Positions 26,558-36,210 of a stretch of DNA of 64,000 bases are shown one piece after another (the stretch's first letter is position 1; every line of letters starts with the position of its first letter). The notes beneath the pieces are model-generated. The model was not told the DNA's origin. It searched no databases and saw only the letters and a list, made by a program, of their open reading frames with translations. Origin of the DNA: Aliiroseovarius sediminis. GTDB taxonomy: Bacteria > Pseudomonadota > Alphaproteobacteria > Rhodobacterales > Rhodobacteraceae. Position numbers and translations under genes: made by a program. Where the stretch lies: the NCBI RefSeq assembly GCF_022678485.1, contig NZ_JALBYP010000023.1:46540-110539 (forward strand). The letters are read 5' to 3'.

Positions 26558-26937
26558 CTTCCTTGATGGACGGCGACTTTATGCCACCAACCATATGAAG
26601 CCCCTCAACGTCGGGCGGCTTCTGCACTTCGTTCAGATAACGTCATGCGCAAGCGAGCCACCCCAAGACTTGAAGTCGCGTTCAGGGATAAACCTATCGC
26701 TCTGACCGCAGAGTTCAACCAACTAATAGCCTGTTTGCGACATTGTACATGTCGCATTTATGTGGTTAGGGCGGCAATTTACGAGAGGTTTCAGGACGGT
26801 TTCCCCTAGCGAAACAGCGTATCGTTTCCCGGCCCCGATCCGTTTGGATTGCGGCGAAAAAATGATTGCTGAAGACAGGTGCTGCGAGGGATTAGAACCT
26901 TAAAAAGATATTAATATCAATGGGATATATATGTGAG
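26558..26937. other. 380-bp gene-free region upstream of proX copy 2
   Basis: No plausible coding sequence. It contains the long palindrome annotated at 26736-26756 and a small AT-rich perfect palindrome GATATTAATATC at 26907-26918. The proX promoter must lie here, but I could not fix -35 and -10 boxes with confidence. Confidence 0.6.
26736..26756 (-). promoter_or_regulatory. perfect 8+8 palindromic operator upstream of proX
   Basis: TGCGACAT (26736-26743) and ATGTCGCA (26749-26756) are exact reverse complements separated by TGTAC. This is a strong dimeric-repressor site about 200 bases before the proX start. No regulator gene adjoins it. A BetI-like TetR or a LacI-type protein would fit such a site, but this is a guess. 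Confidence 0.6.
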
Positions 26938-28548
26938 TTAGTTGTCCGTTCGCCGATAAACCACATAAGCCCCGTGCGATGTCCAGAGCGCGTATTTACT
27001 AGCCAAGACATCCCGAACCGGCTGCCCGGCTGGACCATCTAGTGCCTTGTTTTGTTCAGGCTGCCAAAGAATGTACTTTGGTTGTTTTTTCATGGTTTCT
27101 TCGAAGATATCGCCATCAAACTTCCCGTTATCGCGCAGCAAATCCACGAATAAGGGTTTGAAAATGTTGGAGGGATGCGTGGCGTATTTGTTCAGCGGGG
27201 GCTGTTTCAAATACCAATATACAAGCTGCCCACCCAGCGCGAAAACCCTGTCATCAGCGGCTTGATCCTGCGCAATTTCGCGCGCCAAAGTGGCGATGGT
27301 CTGGTCCTGTTTTATCCCTTCGTAACCTGTGGACAGGACATGGACCGTGCCGGGTAGGGTGCGCAGCATTGTCGTGACGACCATCACCAGCACCAGCAGT
27401 TTGAACCGGGGGCGGTCGTCGTGTTCAATCGCCTGTGCCGCAGCGATGGCAAGAAACGGGACCAGCTGGATCAGGTGGTGCCACGTGGCGGCCCCGTTCA
27501 TACTCATGCCCAGCACAACCGACGCGCCCGTGAGCGCGATCAGGAATGCTTCGCGATCTGCGGTGATGTGGGCGAAGGTCTGACGTGGCTGTTTCAATCG
27601 CTGCCATGGCCTCGTCCTCACGAATGCCCACACAGCAAGGAATAGAAAAATGCCCCAGATGTCAGGGTAGAAAATACCGACAACCGGCGTGACCAACACA
27701 ATCGCCAAGAAGATGAGGAATGGCGACAGCTGGCCCGAGGCATATTCAAGCGGTGCCGTCACGTTGGCGAAGATGAATAGGTCCAACTGACCCGATAGCA
27801 CATAGGGCGCAATAACAAGGCCCAACATGGTAAACCCGCCCACCGTGAACAGGGCAAGCGCAGTAGCGTCAGTTTTTGTGCGTGTCCGCACCGCCACGAC
27901 GATCAGATAAATTCCCAGCGTCAGCGCAACAAACGCCATGTTCGTCCGCGTGACCGTTGCGGCCCCGATCAACAGCCCGGCCAGCGCGAACATCCAGACG
28001 CGATCACCCGCGCGCATCAGGGTATAAAGCCCAGCCAGCACCAGCGTGATGGCCAGCGTTTCGGTATAGACGCCCTGCGCCTCGGACACACTTTGCGCGC
28101 AGATGGTCATGACGGCGGCGGACAGGGCGGTGGCGTAGCTGCCGTGGCGTTTGCAAATCAGAAAGACCAGCACCGCCATTGCAAACACGCAGGCCGCACC
28201 GAACATGCGCACTGTCACCATCGTGTCGCCAAAGATCGCCAGCGCCGCGCCCAAAGCATAGGTCAGGCCGGGGGGTTTGATGTCCCAAGTCTCGGTATAG
28301 GGCAGGTGGCCGTGGGCGAAGCTGGAGCCGACAAGGATGAAGGTGCTTTCGTCCCAGTTGAACACCTCGGTTTGCAGGCTTCCGATGCGCGAGATCAGCG
28401 TCAGTGCCAGCAGGGTCAGGATGGTGACACTTGTGTGGGTCAGAGTCGGGGGCTGCTTTGTCTGAACGCGGTCGAACACAGCTTCGGCAGCATGAACCTT
28501 GGTTTCCAAGGCCATTTTGACGTTCTTCAGCTTGTCGATATGCCGCAC
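26938..28548 (-). CDS. GT39/ArnT-like membrane glycosyltransferase
   Basis: 536 residues with about a dozen hydrophobic segments. After TM1 comes NWDESTFILVGSSFAHGHLPYTETWDIKPP, where the Asp-Glu pair and the second acidic residue match the catalytic loop of GT39-type (ArnT/PMT) enzymes that use polyprenyl-phosphate sugars. The C-terminal soluble part carries KYILWQPEQN. It probably modifies a cell-surface lipid or protein with a sugar. No other glycan genes are near. The start chosen is MRHIDKLKN; about 50 hydrophilic residues precede TM1, so a later start is possible. Confidence 0.75.
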   Translation of the reverse strand: MRHIDKLKNVKMALETKVHAAEAVFDRVQTKQPPTLTHTSVTILTLLALTLISRIGSLQTEVFNWDESTFILVGSSFAHGHLPYTETWDIKPPGLTYALGAALAIFGDTMVTVRMFGAACVFAMAVLVFLICKRHGSYATALSAAVMTICAQSVSEAQGVYTETLAITLVLAGLYTLMRAGDRVWMFALAGLLIGAATVTRTNMAFVALTLGIYLIVVAVRTRTKTDATALALFTVGGFTMLGLVIAPYVLSGQLDLFIFANVTAPLEYASGQLSPFLIFLAIVLVTPVVGIFYPDIWGIFLFLAVWAFVRTRPWQRLKQPRQTFAHITADREAFLIALTGASVVLGMSMNGAATWHHLIQLVPFLAIAAAQAIEHDDRPRFKLLVLVMVVTTMLRTLPGTVHVLSTGYEGIKQDQTIATLAREIAQDQAADDRVFALGGQLVYWYLKQPPLNKYATHPSNIFKPLFVDLLRDNGKFDGDIFEETMKKQPKYILWQPEQNKALDGPAGQPVRDVLASKYALWTSHGAYVVYRRTDN

Positions 28549-28660
28549 GGAGCCAGACCTGATCTGATGGGGAGCCTTGGCGGGTGTTTTACGGCAGGCC
28601 AGACGGAATGTCCAAGTAATCGCCGCGCTTGGGGCGGGATCGTGCTGGATAAGCCACGGT

Positions 28661-28981
28661 TCAGGACGGCAGGTCGCAGAAGCTTGTTTTTAGATGGCCC
28701 AGCAGGTCCAGACAACGCGGGTCCGAGATGGTATAGAAGGTTTGAAGACCCTCTTTTTCGCCTTTCACCAAGCCTTCCATTCGCATTTTTGCCAAGTGTT
28801 GCGAAATTGCGGATTGTGACAGGTCGGCGACTTTGCACAGTTCGGACACCGTGGCGCGACCAGCCGCAAGGCGGCACAGGATGAGCAGTCGCCGCGTGTT
28901 GGCAAGCTGCTTGAGCAAGGTGGCGACTTCGTCGGCCTGAGCCTTGAGGTCGGCCATCGGATCGGTGTTGGTTGACGTCAT
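28661..28981 (-). CDS. ArsR-family repressor with BigR/SqrR-type cysteine pair
   Basis: 106 residues. The winged helix is ATVSELCKVADLSQSAISQHLAKMRMEGLV. Cys36 in LLILCRLAAG and Cys102 in TSFCDLPS sit 66 residues apart and in the same motifs as the reactive pair of SqrR and BigR, which form a tetrasulfide bridge with reactive sulfur and then release DNA. The metal-binding ELCVC motif of ArsR proper is absent (ELCKV). Extra cysteines are at 49 and near 91. It is divergent from an RND efflux pair and shares its promoter region, so it most likely represses itself and the pump. Confidence 0.88.
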   Translation of the reverse strand: MTSTNTDPMADLKAQADEVATLLKQLANTRRLLILCRLAAGRATVSELCKVADLSQSAISQHLAKMRMEGLVKGEKEGLQTFYTISDPRCLDLLGHLKTSFCDLPS

Positions 28982-29014
28982 CGCATCACTTCGCTTTGGT
29001 GGACGGAACTGGAC

Positions 29015-29066
29015 TTGACACTATTTTAGTGTTTACTAAATTAGAAGTTGCTAATATATAAGTCAA
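29015..29066. promoter_or_regulatory. overlapping divergent promoters with three TTAG/CTAA palindromes
   Basis: Plus strand: TTGACA (29015-29020), 16 bases, TAAATT (29037-29042). Minus strand: TTGACT (complement of 29061-29066), 17 bases, TAATTT (complement of 29038-29043). The two -10 boxes overlap almost entirely. Nested in this stretch are ACACTA-ttt-TAGTGT (29018-29032), TTTAGT-gttt-ACTAAA (29025-29040) and TTAG-aagttg-CTAA (29041-29054). One repressor bound here would silence both the ArsR gene and the RND genes. Confidence 0.75.
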
Positions 29067-29137
29067 GAGTACCCGGTGCCAACTTGCCGGGCGCACACAC
29101 GGATACGCACAAACCCGCCCAAACCAAAGGCGCTGCC

Positions 29138-30097
29138 ATGTTTAGAACACTTCTTCTCTCTCTTCTTCTTGCCGGGCCGGTGATGGCCCAGACCCATGAC
29201 GTGACGCCCAGTGATCTGGCGGACCGAAAGGCTGTCTTCGCCACGGTTGAAAGTGTCGATACCCTGACTGCGCGCACGCGGATTGGCGGCACTATCGTCG
29301 ATTTGATGGTAGACGAAGGTGATATGGTCGCGGCCGGTGATGTTGTGGCGCGGGTGGTCAACGAACAGATGGCCCCGCAGATTGCGGCCGCTACGTCGCA
29401 GGCCGCATCGCTGGACGCCGAACTGGCACAGGCACGCGACGATCTGAAACGGGCCGAGGATTTGCTGACCCGTGGTATTATCGCACAAACCCGCGTGGAT
29501 CAGGCGCAAACCGCCGTAGCGGTGCTGGAAGGGCGTCTGGCGTCGGCCCGCCAATCGCGCGACGTGTTGGTGCAGCAAGAACGCGAGGGCGAAGTGCTGG
29601 CCCCCGCCGCAGGTCGTGTGCTGGATGTCAAAAGCCCGATGGGCAGCGTGATGATGCCCGGCGAGCCGGTGGCGATCATCGCGTCTGATCACTATCTTTT
29701 GCGGCTAAACCTGCCCGAACGCCATGCCCGGTCCATTGCTGAAGGTGACGAGATCGAAGTCGCAGGTGCCGCCTTGGGCGGAGAAGTGGGCCAGACTGGT
29801 GTGATCAGGCAGGTTTATCCCTTGATCCAGAACGGCCGCATCACGGCAGATGCAGAAGTGGGCGGGCTGGGCAGCTATTTCGTGGGCGAACGCGTGCGGG
29901 TCTATATCACCGTGGACACGCGGCAGGTGATCATTATCCCGCGCGATTTTATCACCACGCGGTTCGGCAATGATTTCGTAACATTGCAAACGGCGGATGG
30001 CACGCGCGAGGTGGTGGTTCTGCTGGGCGAAGAAACTGCGGACGGTGTTGAAATTCTTGCAGGGTTGTCGACTGGCGACAAGCTGGTGCAACCATGA
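29138..30097 (+). CDS. RND efflux periplasmic adaptor (membrane fusion protein)
   Basis: 319 residues from the ATG at 29138 (AAAGG seven bases upstream), which gives a clean signal peptide ending near VMAQ. An ATG-like start 30 codons earlier would place hydrophilic residues before the signal and overlaps the promoter. Domain order is lipoyl half-motif, coiled-coil hairpin (residues about 85-150, QAASLDAELAQARDDLKRAED), second lipoyl half, beta-barrel. It links the inner-membrane pump to an outer-membrane channel. No TolC-like gene is nearby. It overlaps the pump by 4 bp. Confidence 0.9.
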   Translation: MFRTLLLSLLLAGPVMAQTHDVTPSDLADRKAVFATVESVDTLTARTRIGGTIVDLMVDEGDMVAAGDVVARVVNEQMAPQIAAATSQAASLDAELAQARDDLKRAEDLLTRGIIAQTRVDQAQTAVAVLEGRLASARQSRDVLVQQEREGEVLAPAAGRVLDVKSPMGSVMMPGEPVAIIASDHYLLRLNLPERHARSIAEGDEIEVAGAALGGEVGQTGVIRQVYPLIQNGRITADAEVGGLGSYFVGERVRVYITVDTRQVIIIPRDFITTRFGNDFVTLQTADGTREVVVLLGEETADGVEILAGLSTGDKLVQP

Positions 30098-33000
30098 AAT
30101 TGGGTATTTCAGGGCATCTGACCAAGGCATTCATCCGCTCGCCCCTGACGCCGCTTCTGCTGCTTGCCTCGCTTGCGATGGGGCTGATCGCGCTGGCGGT
30201 GATTCCGCGCGAGGAAGAGCCGCAAATCTCGGTCCCGATGGTTGATGTGATGGTGCGTACCGACGGCCTGCGTGCGCCCGATGCGGTCGAGCTGGTGACA
30301 GAACCGCTTGAGGCGATCCTGGGGTCGATCAATGCGGTCGAGCATATCTATTCGCAAACCGAAGATGATCAGGTGATGGTCACGGCGCGGTTTGACGTGG
30401 GCACCGACCCTGACGCTGCGATTCTGCGTGTGAATGAACGCATCATGGCGAACATGGACCGTATCCCGCAGGGCATTCCGCAGCCCTTGATCATCGGGCG
30501 CGGCATCAATGACGTGGCCATCGTCGCGCTGACCCTGTCGCCCACGCCCGAAGTCGCCAAGCATTGGGACGACCGCGCACTGTATTCACTGGTCGAGGAA
30601 TTGCGCGCCTCGCTTATGTCGGTCGAGGATGTGGGGCTGACCTATATTGTGGGTGGGCGCACCGATCAGATCCGCATCGAGCCTGATCCCGAACGGTTGG
30701 CCCTTTATGGTGTGACCCTGCAACAACTGGCCGCCCGTGTGGGCGAGGCCAACCAGACCTTCCCGGCCGGGTCCGTCACCGCACTGGATCAGAGTTTGAC
30801 GGTGACGGCGGGGCAGACCCTGCGCGGCCCCTCAGACATTGGTCTGTTGCAACTGACCACCCGCGACGGGCGCCCGGTTTATGTGCGCGACGTGGCTGAC
30901 ATCCTCGTTGGTGGCGCGCCGGTGGATGCGCGCACCTGGACCATGACCCGCGACGATCACCACGCGGACTGGACGCGCTTGCCAGCCGTGACTTTGGCGA
31001 TTGCCAAGCGCGAAGGTGCCAATGCGGTTCTGGTTTCTGAGCATGTGTTGGAGCGACTGGAGCTTCTGCGCGGCGGCCTGATCCCCGAAGGTATCATGGT
31101 CGAGGTCACCCGGAACTATGGTGAATCCGCCGATGAAAAAGCCGATGAACTGCTGTTTCACTTGGGTTTGGCCACCATTTCTATCGTGTTGCTGGTGACG
31201 TTTGTCATTGGCTGGCGCGAGGGCATCGTGGTTGCCATTGTCATTCCGACCACCATTCTGCTGACGCTGTTTGCCTCGAACATGATGGGCTACACGATCA
31301 ACCGGGTGTCGCTGTTCGCGCTGATCTTCTCGATCGGTATTCTGGTGGATGATGCCATTGTGGTGATCGAAAATATTGCCCGCCATTGGGCCATGCGCGA
31401 TGGGCGAAGCCGCGTCACCGCCGCGATTGAAGCGGTGGCCGAGGTGGGCAACCCCACCATCGTTGCCACCCTGACCGTGGTGGCCGCCCTTCTGCCGATG
31501 CTGTTCGTGTCGGGCCTGATGGGTCCATATATGGGGCCGATCCCGGTGAATGCGTCCGCTGCGATGATCTTTTCCTTCTTTGTTGCCGTCATGCTGACCC
31601 CGTGGCTGATGCTGAAGATCGCCGGACGCGGCGGGGCCGAAGCTGGCGGACACGATCATGAAAGCGAAGGCGTACTGGGCCGTCTGTTCCGCCGGGTCGC
31701 CGCGCCTGTGATCGCCAACCGTTGGCGGGCCGGTGTGTTTCTGGTTGTGGTGCTGGTTCTGACCGGCGGCTCGATGACCTTCTTCTTTGACCGCACCGTG
31801 GTCGTGAAGCTTTTGCCCTTTGACAATAAATCCGAGTTTCAGGTTATTCTGGACATGCCCGAAGGCACCAGTCTTGAGCGCACGGAACGCGTGCTGACCG
31901 AAGCCGCTGAACGGCTGGCGGCGCTGCCCGAGGCAACCTCGATCCAGCTTCATGCGGGCACAGCGGCACCCTTCAACTTCAACGGGCTTGTGCGGCACTA
32001 TTACCTGCGCGCGCGGCCAGAGCTGGGCGATTTGCAGGTCAATCTTGAGGCCAAGCATCACCGCGACCGCTCGTCCCACGACATCGCGCTGGCGGCGCGT
32101 GAGATGCTGGCAGATATGGATATACCCGAAGGGGGGTCAATTCAGGTCGCGGAAATCCCACCGGGGCCGCCGGTGCTGGCGACCTTGCTGGCCGAGATCT
32201 ATGGCCCTGATGCTGATACCCGGCGGGCCGTGGCGCGCGAGGTGCGCGAAGCCTTTGCCGCGGTGCCGTATGTGGTGGATATCGAGGACAGCTTCGGCCA
32301 ACCCCGCCCACGTCTGCGGTTGGCAATTGATCAGGACAGTCTGGAGTTCTTCCGCGTCCGTCAAAGCGATGTTTATGACACCATTCGCGTCTTGTTTGAC
32401 GGGATGCCCGTGGGCTATTCCCATCGCGGTGAGGGGCGCGATCCGATCGAAATCCGCGTGGCGCTGCCGCGCGGCGAGTTGAACTGGTCCGAACGTCTGG
32501 CCTCGACCCCCGTGCCCGCAAACCTGTTGCCAGGCGACCGGGGTGTGGTTGAATTGGGCGATGTGCTGACCGTCACGGAAGAGGCCGGAAGCTATCCCAT
32601 CTTCCGCCGCAATGGTCGTTTTGCCGAAATGGTGATGGCCGAGATGGCGGGCGACTTTGAAGCGCCGATCTATGGGATGATCGCCGTGCAAGACGCGCTG
32701 GACGACCGGCCCTGGACCGCCGACGTGCCGCAACCGGAAATCAGCCTGCACGGCCAACCCGCCAGCGATGCAACCCCTACCCTGTTGTGGGATGGGGAAT
32801 GGGAGGTGACATATGTCACCTTCCGCGACATGGGCGCGGCCTTCGGGGTGGCGATCCTGGCGATCTATGTGCTGGTGGTGGCGCAATTCGGGTCGTTCCG
32901 GGTGCCCTTGATCATCCTGACGCCCATTCCCCTGACCTTCATCGGGATCGTGTTCGGACATTGGGTGTTCGATGCGGCGTTCACCGCAACCTCGATGATC

Positions 33001-33330
33001 GGGTTCATTGCGCTTGCGGGGATTATCGTGCGCAACTCGATCCTGCTGGTGGATTTCATCCGGCACGGGGCCGAGGGGGATGAACCCCTGCGCGACACGC
33101 TGCTGCGCGCGGGTGCGATCCGGTTCAAGCCGATCCTGTTGACCGCAATCGCCGCGATGATCGGGGCCGGCGTGATCCTGACCGACCCGATTTTTCAGGG
33201 GCTTGCGATCTCGCTTCTGTTCGGGCTGGCGTCGTCCACGTTGCTGACGGTGCTGGTAATCCCGGCGATCTATGTGCTGTTCAAGAACGCGGATGCGCCC
33301 TATCGGCCCGTTTCGCTTGACGCAGAGTAA
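30094..33330 (+). CDS. RND-family efflux pump permease
   Basis: 1078 residues, the full length for a proton-driven HAE1-like RND pump. It has the N-terminal TM1, two large periplasmic loops and the TM4 motif GILVDDAIVVIENIARH with the paired Asp residues needed for proton coupling. The TM6-7 junction around residue 540 carries a His/Glu-rich stretch (GGHDHESEG). The substrate cannot be read. Control by a persulfide-sensor-type repressor suggests export of a sulfur-derived or electrophilic compound, but this is inference. Confidence 0.92.
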   Translation: MKLGISGHLTKAFIRSPLTPLLLLASLAMGLIALAVIPREEEPQISVPMVDVMVRTDGLRAPDAVELVTEPLEAILGSINAVEHIYSQTEDDQVMVTARFDVGTDPDAAILRVNERIMANMDRIPQGIPQPLIIGRGINDVAIVALTLSPTPEVAKHWDDRALYSLVEELRASLMSVEDVGLTYIVGGRTDQIRIEPDPERLALYGVTLQQLAARVGEANQTFPAGSVTALDQSLTVTAGQTLRGPSDIGLLQLTTRDGRPVYVRDVADILVGGAPVDARTWTMTRDDHHADWTRLPAVTLAIAKREGANAVLVSEHVLERLELLRGGLIPEGIMVEVTRNYGESADEKADELLFHLGLATISIVLLVTFVIGWREGIVVAIVIPTTILLTLFASNMMGYTINRVSLFALIFSIGILVDDAIVVIENIARHWAMRDGRSRVTAAIEAVAEVGNPTIVATLTVVAALLPMLFVSGLMGPYMGPIPVNASAAMIFSFFVAVMLTPWLMLKIAGRGGAEAGGHDHESEGVLGRLFRRVAAPVIANRWRAGVFLVVVLVLTGGSMTFFFDRTVVVKLLPFDNKSEFQVILDMPEGTSLERTERVLTEAAERLAALPEATSIQLHAGTAAPFNFNGLVRHYYLRARPELGDLQVNLEAKHHRDRSSHDIALAAREMLADMDIPEGGSIQVAEIPPGPPVLATLLAEIYGPDADTRRAVAREVREAFAAVPYVVDIEDSFGQPRPRLRLAIDQDSLEFFRVRQSDVYDTIRVLFDGMPVGYSHRGEGRDPIEIRVALPRGELNWSERLASTPVPANLLPGDRGVVELGDVLTVTEEAGSYPIFRRNGRFAEMVMAEMAGDFEAPIYGMIAVQDALDDRPWTADVPQPEISLHGQPASDATPTLLWDGEWEVTYVTFRDMGAAFGVAILAIYVLVVAQFGSFRVPLIILTPIPLTFIGIVFGHWVFDAAFTATSMIGFIALAGIIVRNSILLVDFIRHGAEGDEPLRDTLLRAGAIRFKPILLTAIAAMIGAGVILTDPIFQGLAISLLFGLASSTLLTVLVIPAIYVLFKNADAPYRPVSLDAE

Positions 33331-33353
33331 CCGTAAGGGAAAACTGACGGAAA

Positions 33354-33367
33354 TTAACGGCGATCAA
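33354..33367 (+). promoter_or_regulatory. Crp/Fnr-type box, TTAAC ggcg ATCAA (ftsH unit)
   Basis: This is one of eight related boxes in the island. Its centre is 28.5 bases before a TAGGAT hexamer (33389-33394), one base off the class II activator spacing. It lies 71 bases upstream of the FtsH start. Confidence 0.65.
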
Positions 33368-33437
33368 TTTGGCGGCCTGTGAAGGCGCTAGGATGCGCGG
33401 CGGACGCGACCCCCCGCGACAAAACCGGAGACACCAC

Positions 33438-35285
33438 ATGGACCGCAAGCAACAATTCAACATCTGGTATGTCCTGATCGCGTTCATGGGCATAGTGCTG
33501 CTGCGCGACCTGTGGGTGCAAAGCCAGACCATCGAGGCGATCCCTTACAGCCAGTTTGAAACCTATCTGGCCGAGGGCGCGATTGACGAGGTGGTTATTG
33601 GCAGCAACAAGATCAGTGGCACATTCGACATGCCCCAGGACGGTAAAACCGGATTCGTGACGACCCCTGTGCCGCCCGATCTGGCTGACCGGTTGAACGA
33701 AACGGATGTGACCTATTCGGGCGCGGTTGAAAACACGTGGTTCACCACGCTTTTGTCGTGGCTTCTGCCTGCGTTGTTTTTCGTCGGGATCTGGATGTTC
33801 GCGATCCGTCGTATGGGCGGCGGGCAGGGCATGGGTGGTCTTATGTCCGTCGGCAAAAGCAAGGCCAAGGTCTATGTCGAAAGCGACACGAAGGTTACTT
33901 TTGATGACGTGGCAGGCGTGGATGAAGCAAAGACAGAACTGCAAGAAGTTATCGATTTTCTGAAAAACCCCAAGGAATACGGCAGTCTTGGCGCACGGAT
34001 GCCCAAGGGAATTTTGCTGGTCGGCCCGCCGGGTACGGGGAAAACCTTGCTGGCACGTGCCGTGGCCGGTGAGGCCGGGGTGCCGTTCTATTCCATTTCC
34101 GGCTCGGAATTTGTCGAGATGTTCGTGGGCGTGGGCGCGGCCCGTGTGCGCGACCTGTTTGAGCAGGCGCGCGAAGCGGCGCCTGCCATCATCTTCATCG
34201 ACGAGCTGGACGCATTAGGCCGTGCGCGCGGAGCGGGGAATATTCAGGGCGGCAATGACGAACGTGAACAGACGCTGAACCAGCTTTTGTCGGAACTGGA
34301 CGGGTTCGATCCGGCGGAAGGGCTGGTACTTTTGTCAGCCACCAACCGGCCCGAAATCCTTGACCCCGCGCTTCTGCGCGCCGGGCGGTTTGACCGTCAG
34401 GTGCTTGTGGATCGGCCCGACCGGGCGGGGCGGGTGCAGATCCTCAAGGTCCATATGAAGAAGATCGTCCTTGCCGCAGATATGGAACTGGACGACATCG
34501 CCGCGCTGACCACCGGCTTTTCGGGTGCGGATTTGGCCAATCTGGTGAACGAAGCCGCGTTGCTGGCGACACGGCGGCGCGGTGAAAAAGTGACCATGGC
34601 CGATTTCACCCACGCCATTGAACGCATCGTGGCGGGTCTTGAGAAACGCAACCGTCTGATCAACCCGCGCGAACGCAAGATCGTAGCCTATCACGAGATG
34701 GGGCATGCGCTGGTCAGCATGGCGCTGCCCGGGGTGGACGAGGTTCACAAGGTCTCGATCATTCCGCGTGGGATCGGGGCGTTGGGCTATACGATCCAGC
34801 GCCCGACCGAGGACCGGTTCCTGATGACCGAGGCCGAGCTGCGCGACAAGATCGCCGTGCTGATGGGCGGCCGGGCCGCTGAAACTCTGGTGTTTGGGCA
34901 TCTGTCCACCGGGGCTGCCGACGATCTGGCCCGTGCCACGGATATCGCGCGGTCGATGGTGGCGCGCTATGGGATGGACGAGGGCCTTGGCTCGGTCAGT
35001 TATGAGGCCGAAAGGAGCAGCTTTCTGGGCGACCGCACGCCGGGGTATTACGAACGCACCTACAGCGAGGCGACAGCCGAGGCGATGGATCAGGCCGTGC
35101 GCGAAGTGTTGCGCGAAGTCTCGGAGCAGGCATTGGACATTCTGACCAACAACCGCGATATTCTTGAGCGTTCCGCCACACGTCTGCTAGACGTAGAGAC
35201 ACTGGACGAAGCCACATTGCGCGATCTGGCGAAAGGTCTGCGCGGGTCGGCACAGGGCAAGCCAAAGGTTGCAGCGAATGAGTGA
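33438..35285 (+). CDS. ftsH: FtsH-family membrane AAA zinc protease, second-type
   Basis: 615 residues from the ATG at 33438 (GGAG upstream). Two membrane segments (about 13-28 and 105-122) flank the periplasmic domain. Walker A GPPGTGKT is near 196, Walker [12 protein letters not shown] follows, then the second region of homology [20 protein letters not shown]. The zinc site is HEMGH near 419 instead of the usual HEAGH, with a later acidic ligand in STGAADDL. This divergent form and the island setting suggest an extra, stress-specific copy rather than the essential housekeeping FtsH. The stop overlaps the DnaJ start by 8 bp. Confidence 0.9.
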   Translation: MDRKQQFNIWYVLIAFMGIVLLRDLWVQSQTIEAIPYSQFETYLAEGAIDEVVIGSNKISGTFDMPQDGKTGFVTTPVPPDLADRLNETDVTYSGAVENTWFTTLLSWLLPALFFVGIWMFAIRRMGGGQGMGGLMSVGKSKAKVYVESDTKVTFDDVAGVDEAKTELQEVIDFLKNPKEYGSLGARMPKGILLVGPPGTGKTLLARAVAGEAGVPFYSISGSEFVEMFVGVGAARVRDLFEQAREAAPAIIFIDELDALGRARGAGNIQGGNDEREQTLNQLLSELDGFDPAEGLVLLSATNRPEILDPALLRAGRFDRQVLVDRPDRAGRVQILKVHMKKIVLAADMELDDIAALTTGFSGADLANLVNEAALLATRRRGEKVTMADFTHAIERIVAGLEKRNRLINPRERKIVAYHEMGHALVSMALPGVDEVHKVSIIPRGIGALGYTIQRPTEDRFLMTEAELRDKIAVLMGGRAAETLVFGHLSTGAADDLARATDIARSMVARYGMDEGLGSVSYEAERSSFLGDRTPGYYERTYSEATAEAMDQAVREVLREVSEQALDILTNNRDILERSATRLLDVETLDEATLRDLAKGLRGSAQGKPKVAANE

Positions 35286-36210
35286 CGATCCCTACAAGGT
35301 TCTTGGTGTCGGCAAGGACGCCACACAAGCCGAAATCAAGAAGGCTTACCGCAAGCTGGCCAAAACCCTGCACCCTGATCTTCATCCCGGAGACAAGGCG
35401 AAGGCCGCCGAATTTCAGGCCGTGACCGCTGCGTATGACATTGTCGGTGATGCGGATAAGCGAAAACGCTTTGATGCGGGTGAGATTGACGCAAGCGGGC
35501 AAGAACGGCCTCAGCGGCAATATTACCGCGAATACGCAGACACCGACCCGCAGGGGCGATACGCGTCCGGCGCGGGCTATGGCGATTTTGATGATCTGTC
35601 CGGCGTGTTTTCCGACCTGTTCGGCGCGCGCGCTCAGGCACGGACAGGGCGCGCGCAGGGGTTCGCCGCGCGCGGTGCGGATGTGCGTTATCACCTTGAG
35701 GTCGATTTCATGGATGCCGTGCGTGGCGCGAAACGTCCTGTGCCCCTGCCTGATGGTAGCGCGATTGACCTGACCATTCCGGCGGGCGTGCGCGACGGGC
35801 AGACGCTGAGGCTGCGTGGCAAGGGGCAGCCGGGGTTCGGGGACGGGCCTGCGGGGGATGCCTATGTCTCGATCACGGTACGGCCGCACGAGGCGTTTAC
35901 GCGGGATGGCAGCGACATTGAGATCGAGGTTCCGATCACCTTTGACGAAGCGGTTCTGGGCGCGAAGATTGAGGTGCCGACCCTGACGGGCAAGGTCGCG
36001 ATGAGCGTGCCCAAGGGCGCGTCATCGGGGCAGCGGCTGCGGCTGAAGGGGCGGGGCGTGAAGCCCGCCAAGGGGGCGGCAGGCGATCAGTATGTGCGCC
36101 TGAAGATCGTGACCCCAACCAAACCTAACGCCGAGATGGAAGCGATTGCGCGACAGTGGCGGGACACCGTCGACGAAGACCCCCGCGCCAAGCTCTGGAG
36201 GGATGTGTGA
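35278..36210 (+). CDS. cbpA: CbpA/DnaJ-type co-chaperone
   Basis: 310 residues from the ATG at 35278 inside the end of ftsH. The J domain has HPD at 32-34. There is a Gly/Tyr-rich linker and two C-terminal substrate-binding beta domains, but no zinc-finger cysteines, as in CbpA (type II DnaJ). It would stimulate a DnaK encoded elsewhere. The next gene is its modulator CbpM. Confidence 0.92.
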   Translation: MSDDPYKVLGVGKDATQAEIKKAYRKLAKTLHPDLHPGDKAKAAEFQAVTAAYDIVGDADKRKRFDAGEIDASGQERPQRQYYREYADTDPQGRYASGAGYGDFDDLSGVFSDLFGARAQARTGRAQGFAARGADVRYHLEVDFMDAVRGAKRPVPLPDGSAIDLTIPAGVRDGQTLRLRGKGQPGFGDGPAGDAYVSITVRPHEAFTRDGSDIEIEVPITFDEAVLGAKIEVPTLTGKVAMSVPKGASSGQRLRLKGRGVKPAKGAAGDQYVRLKIVTPTKPNAEMEAIARQWRDTVDEDPRAKLWRDV

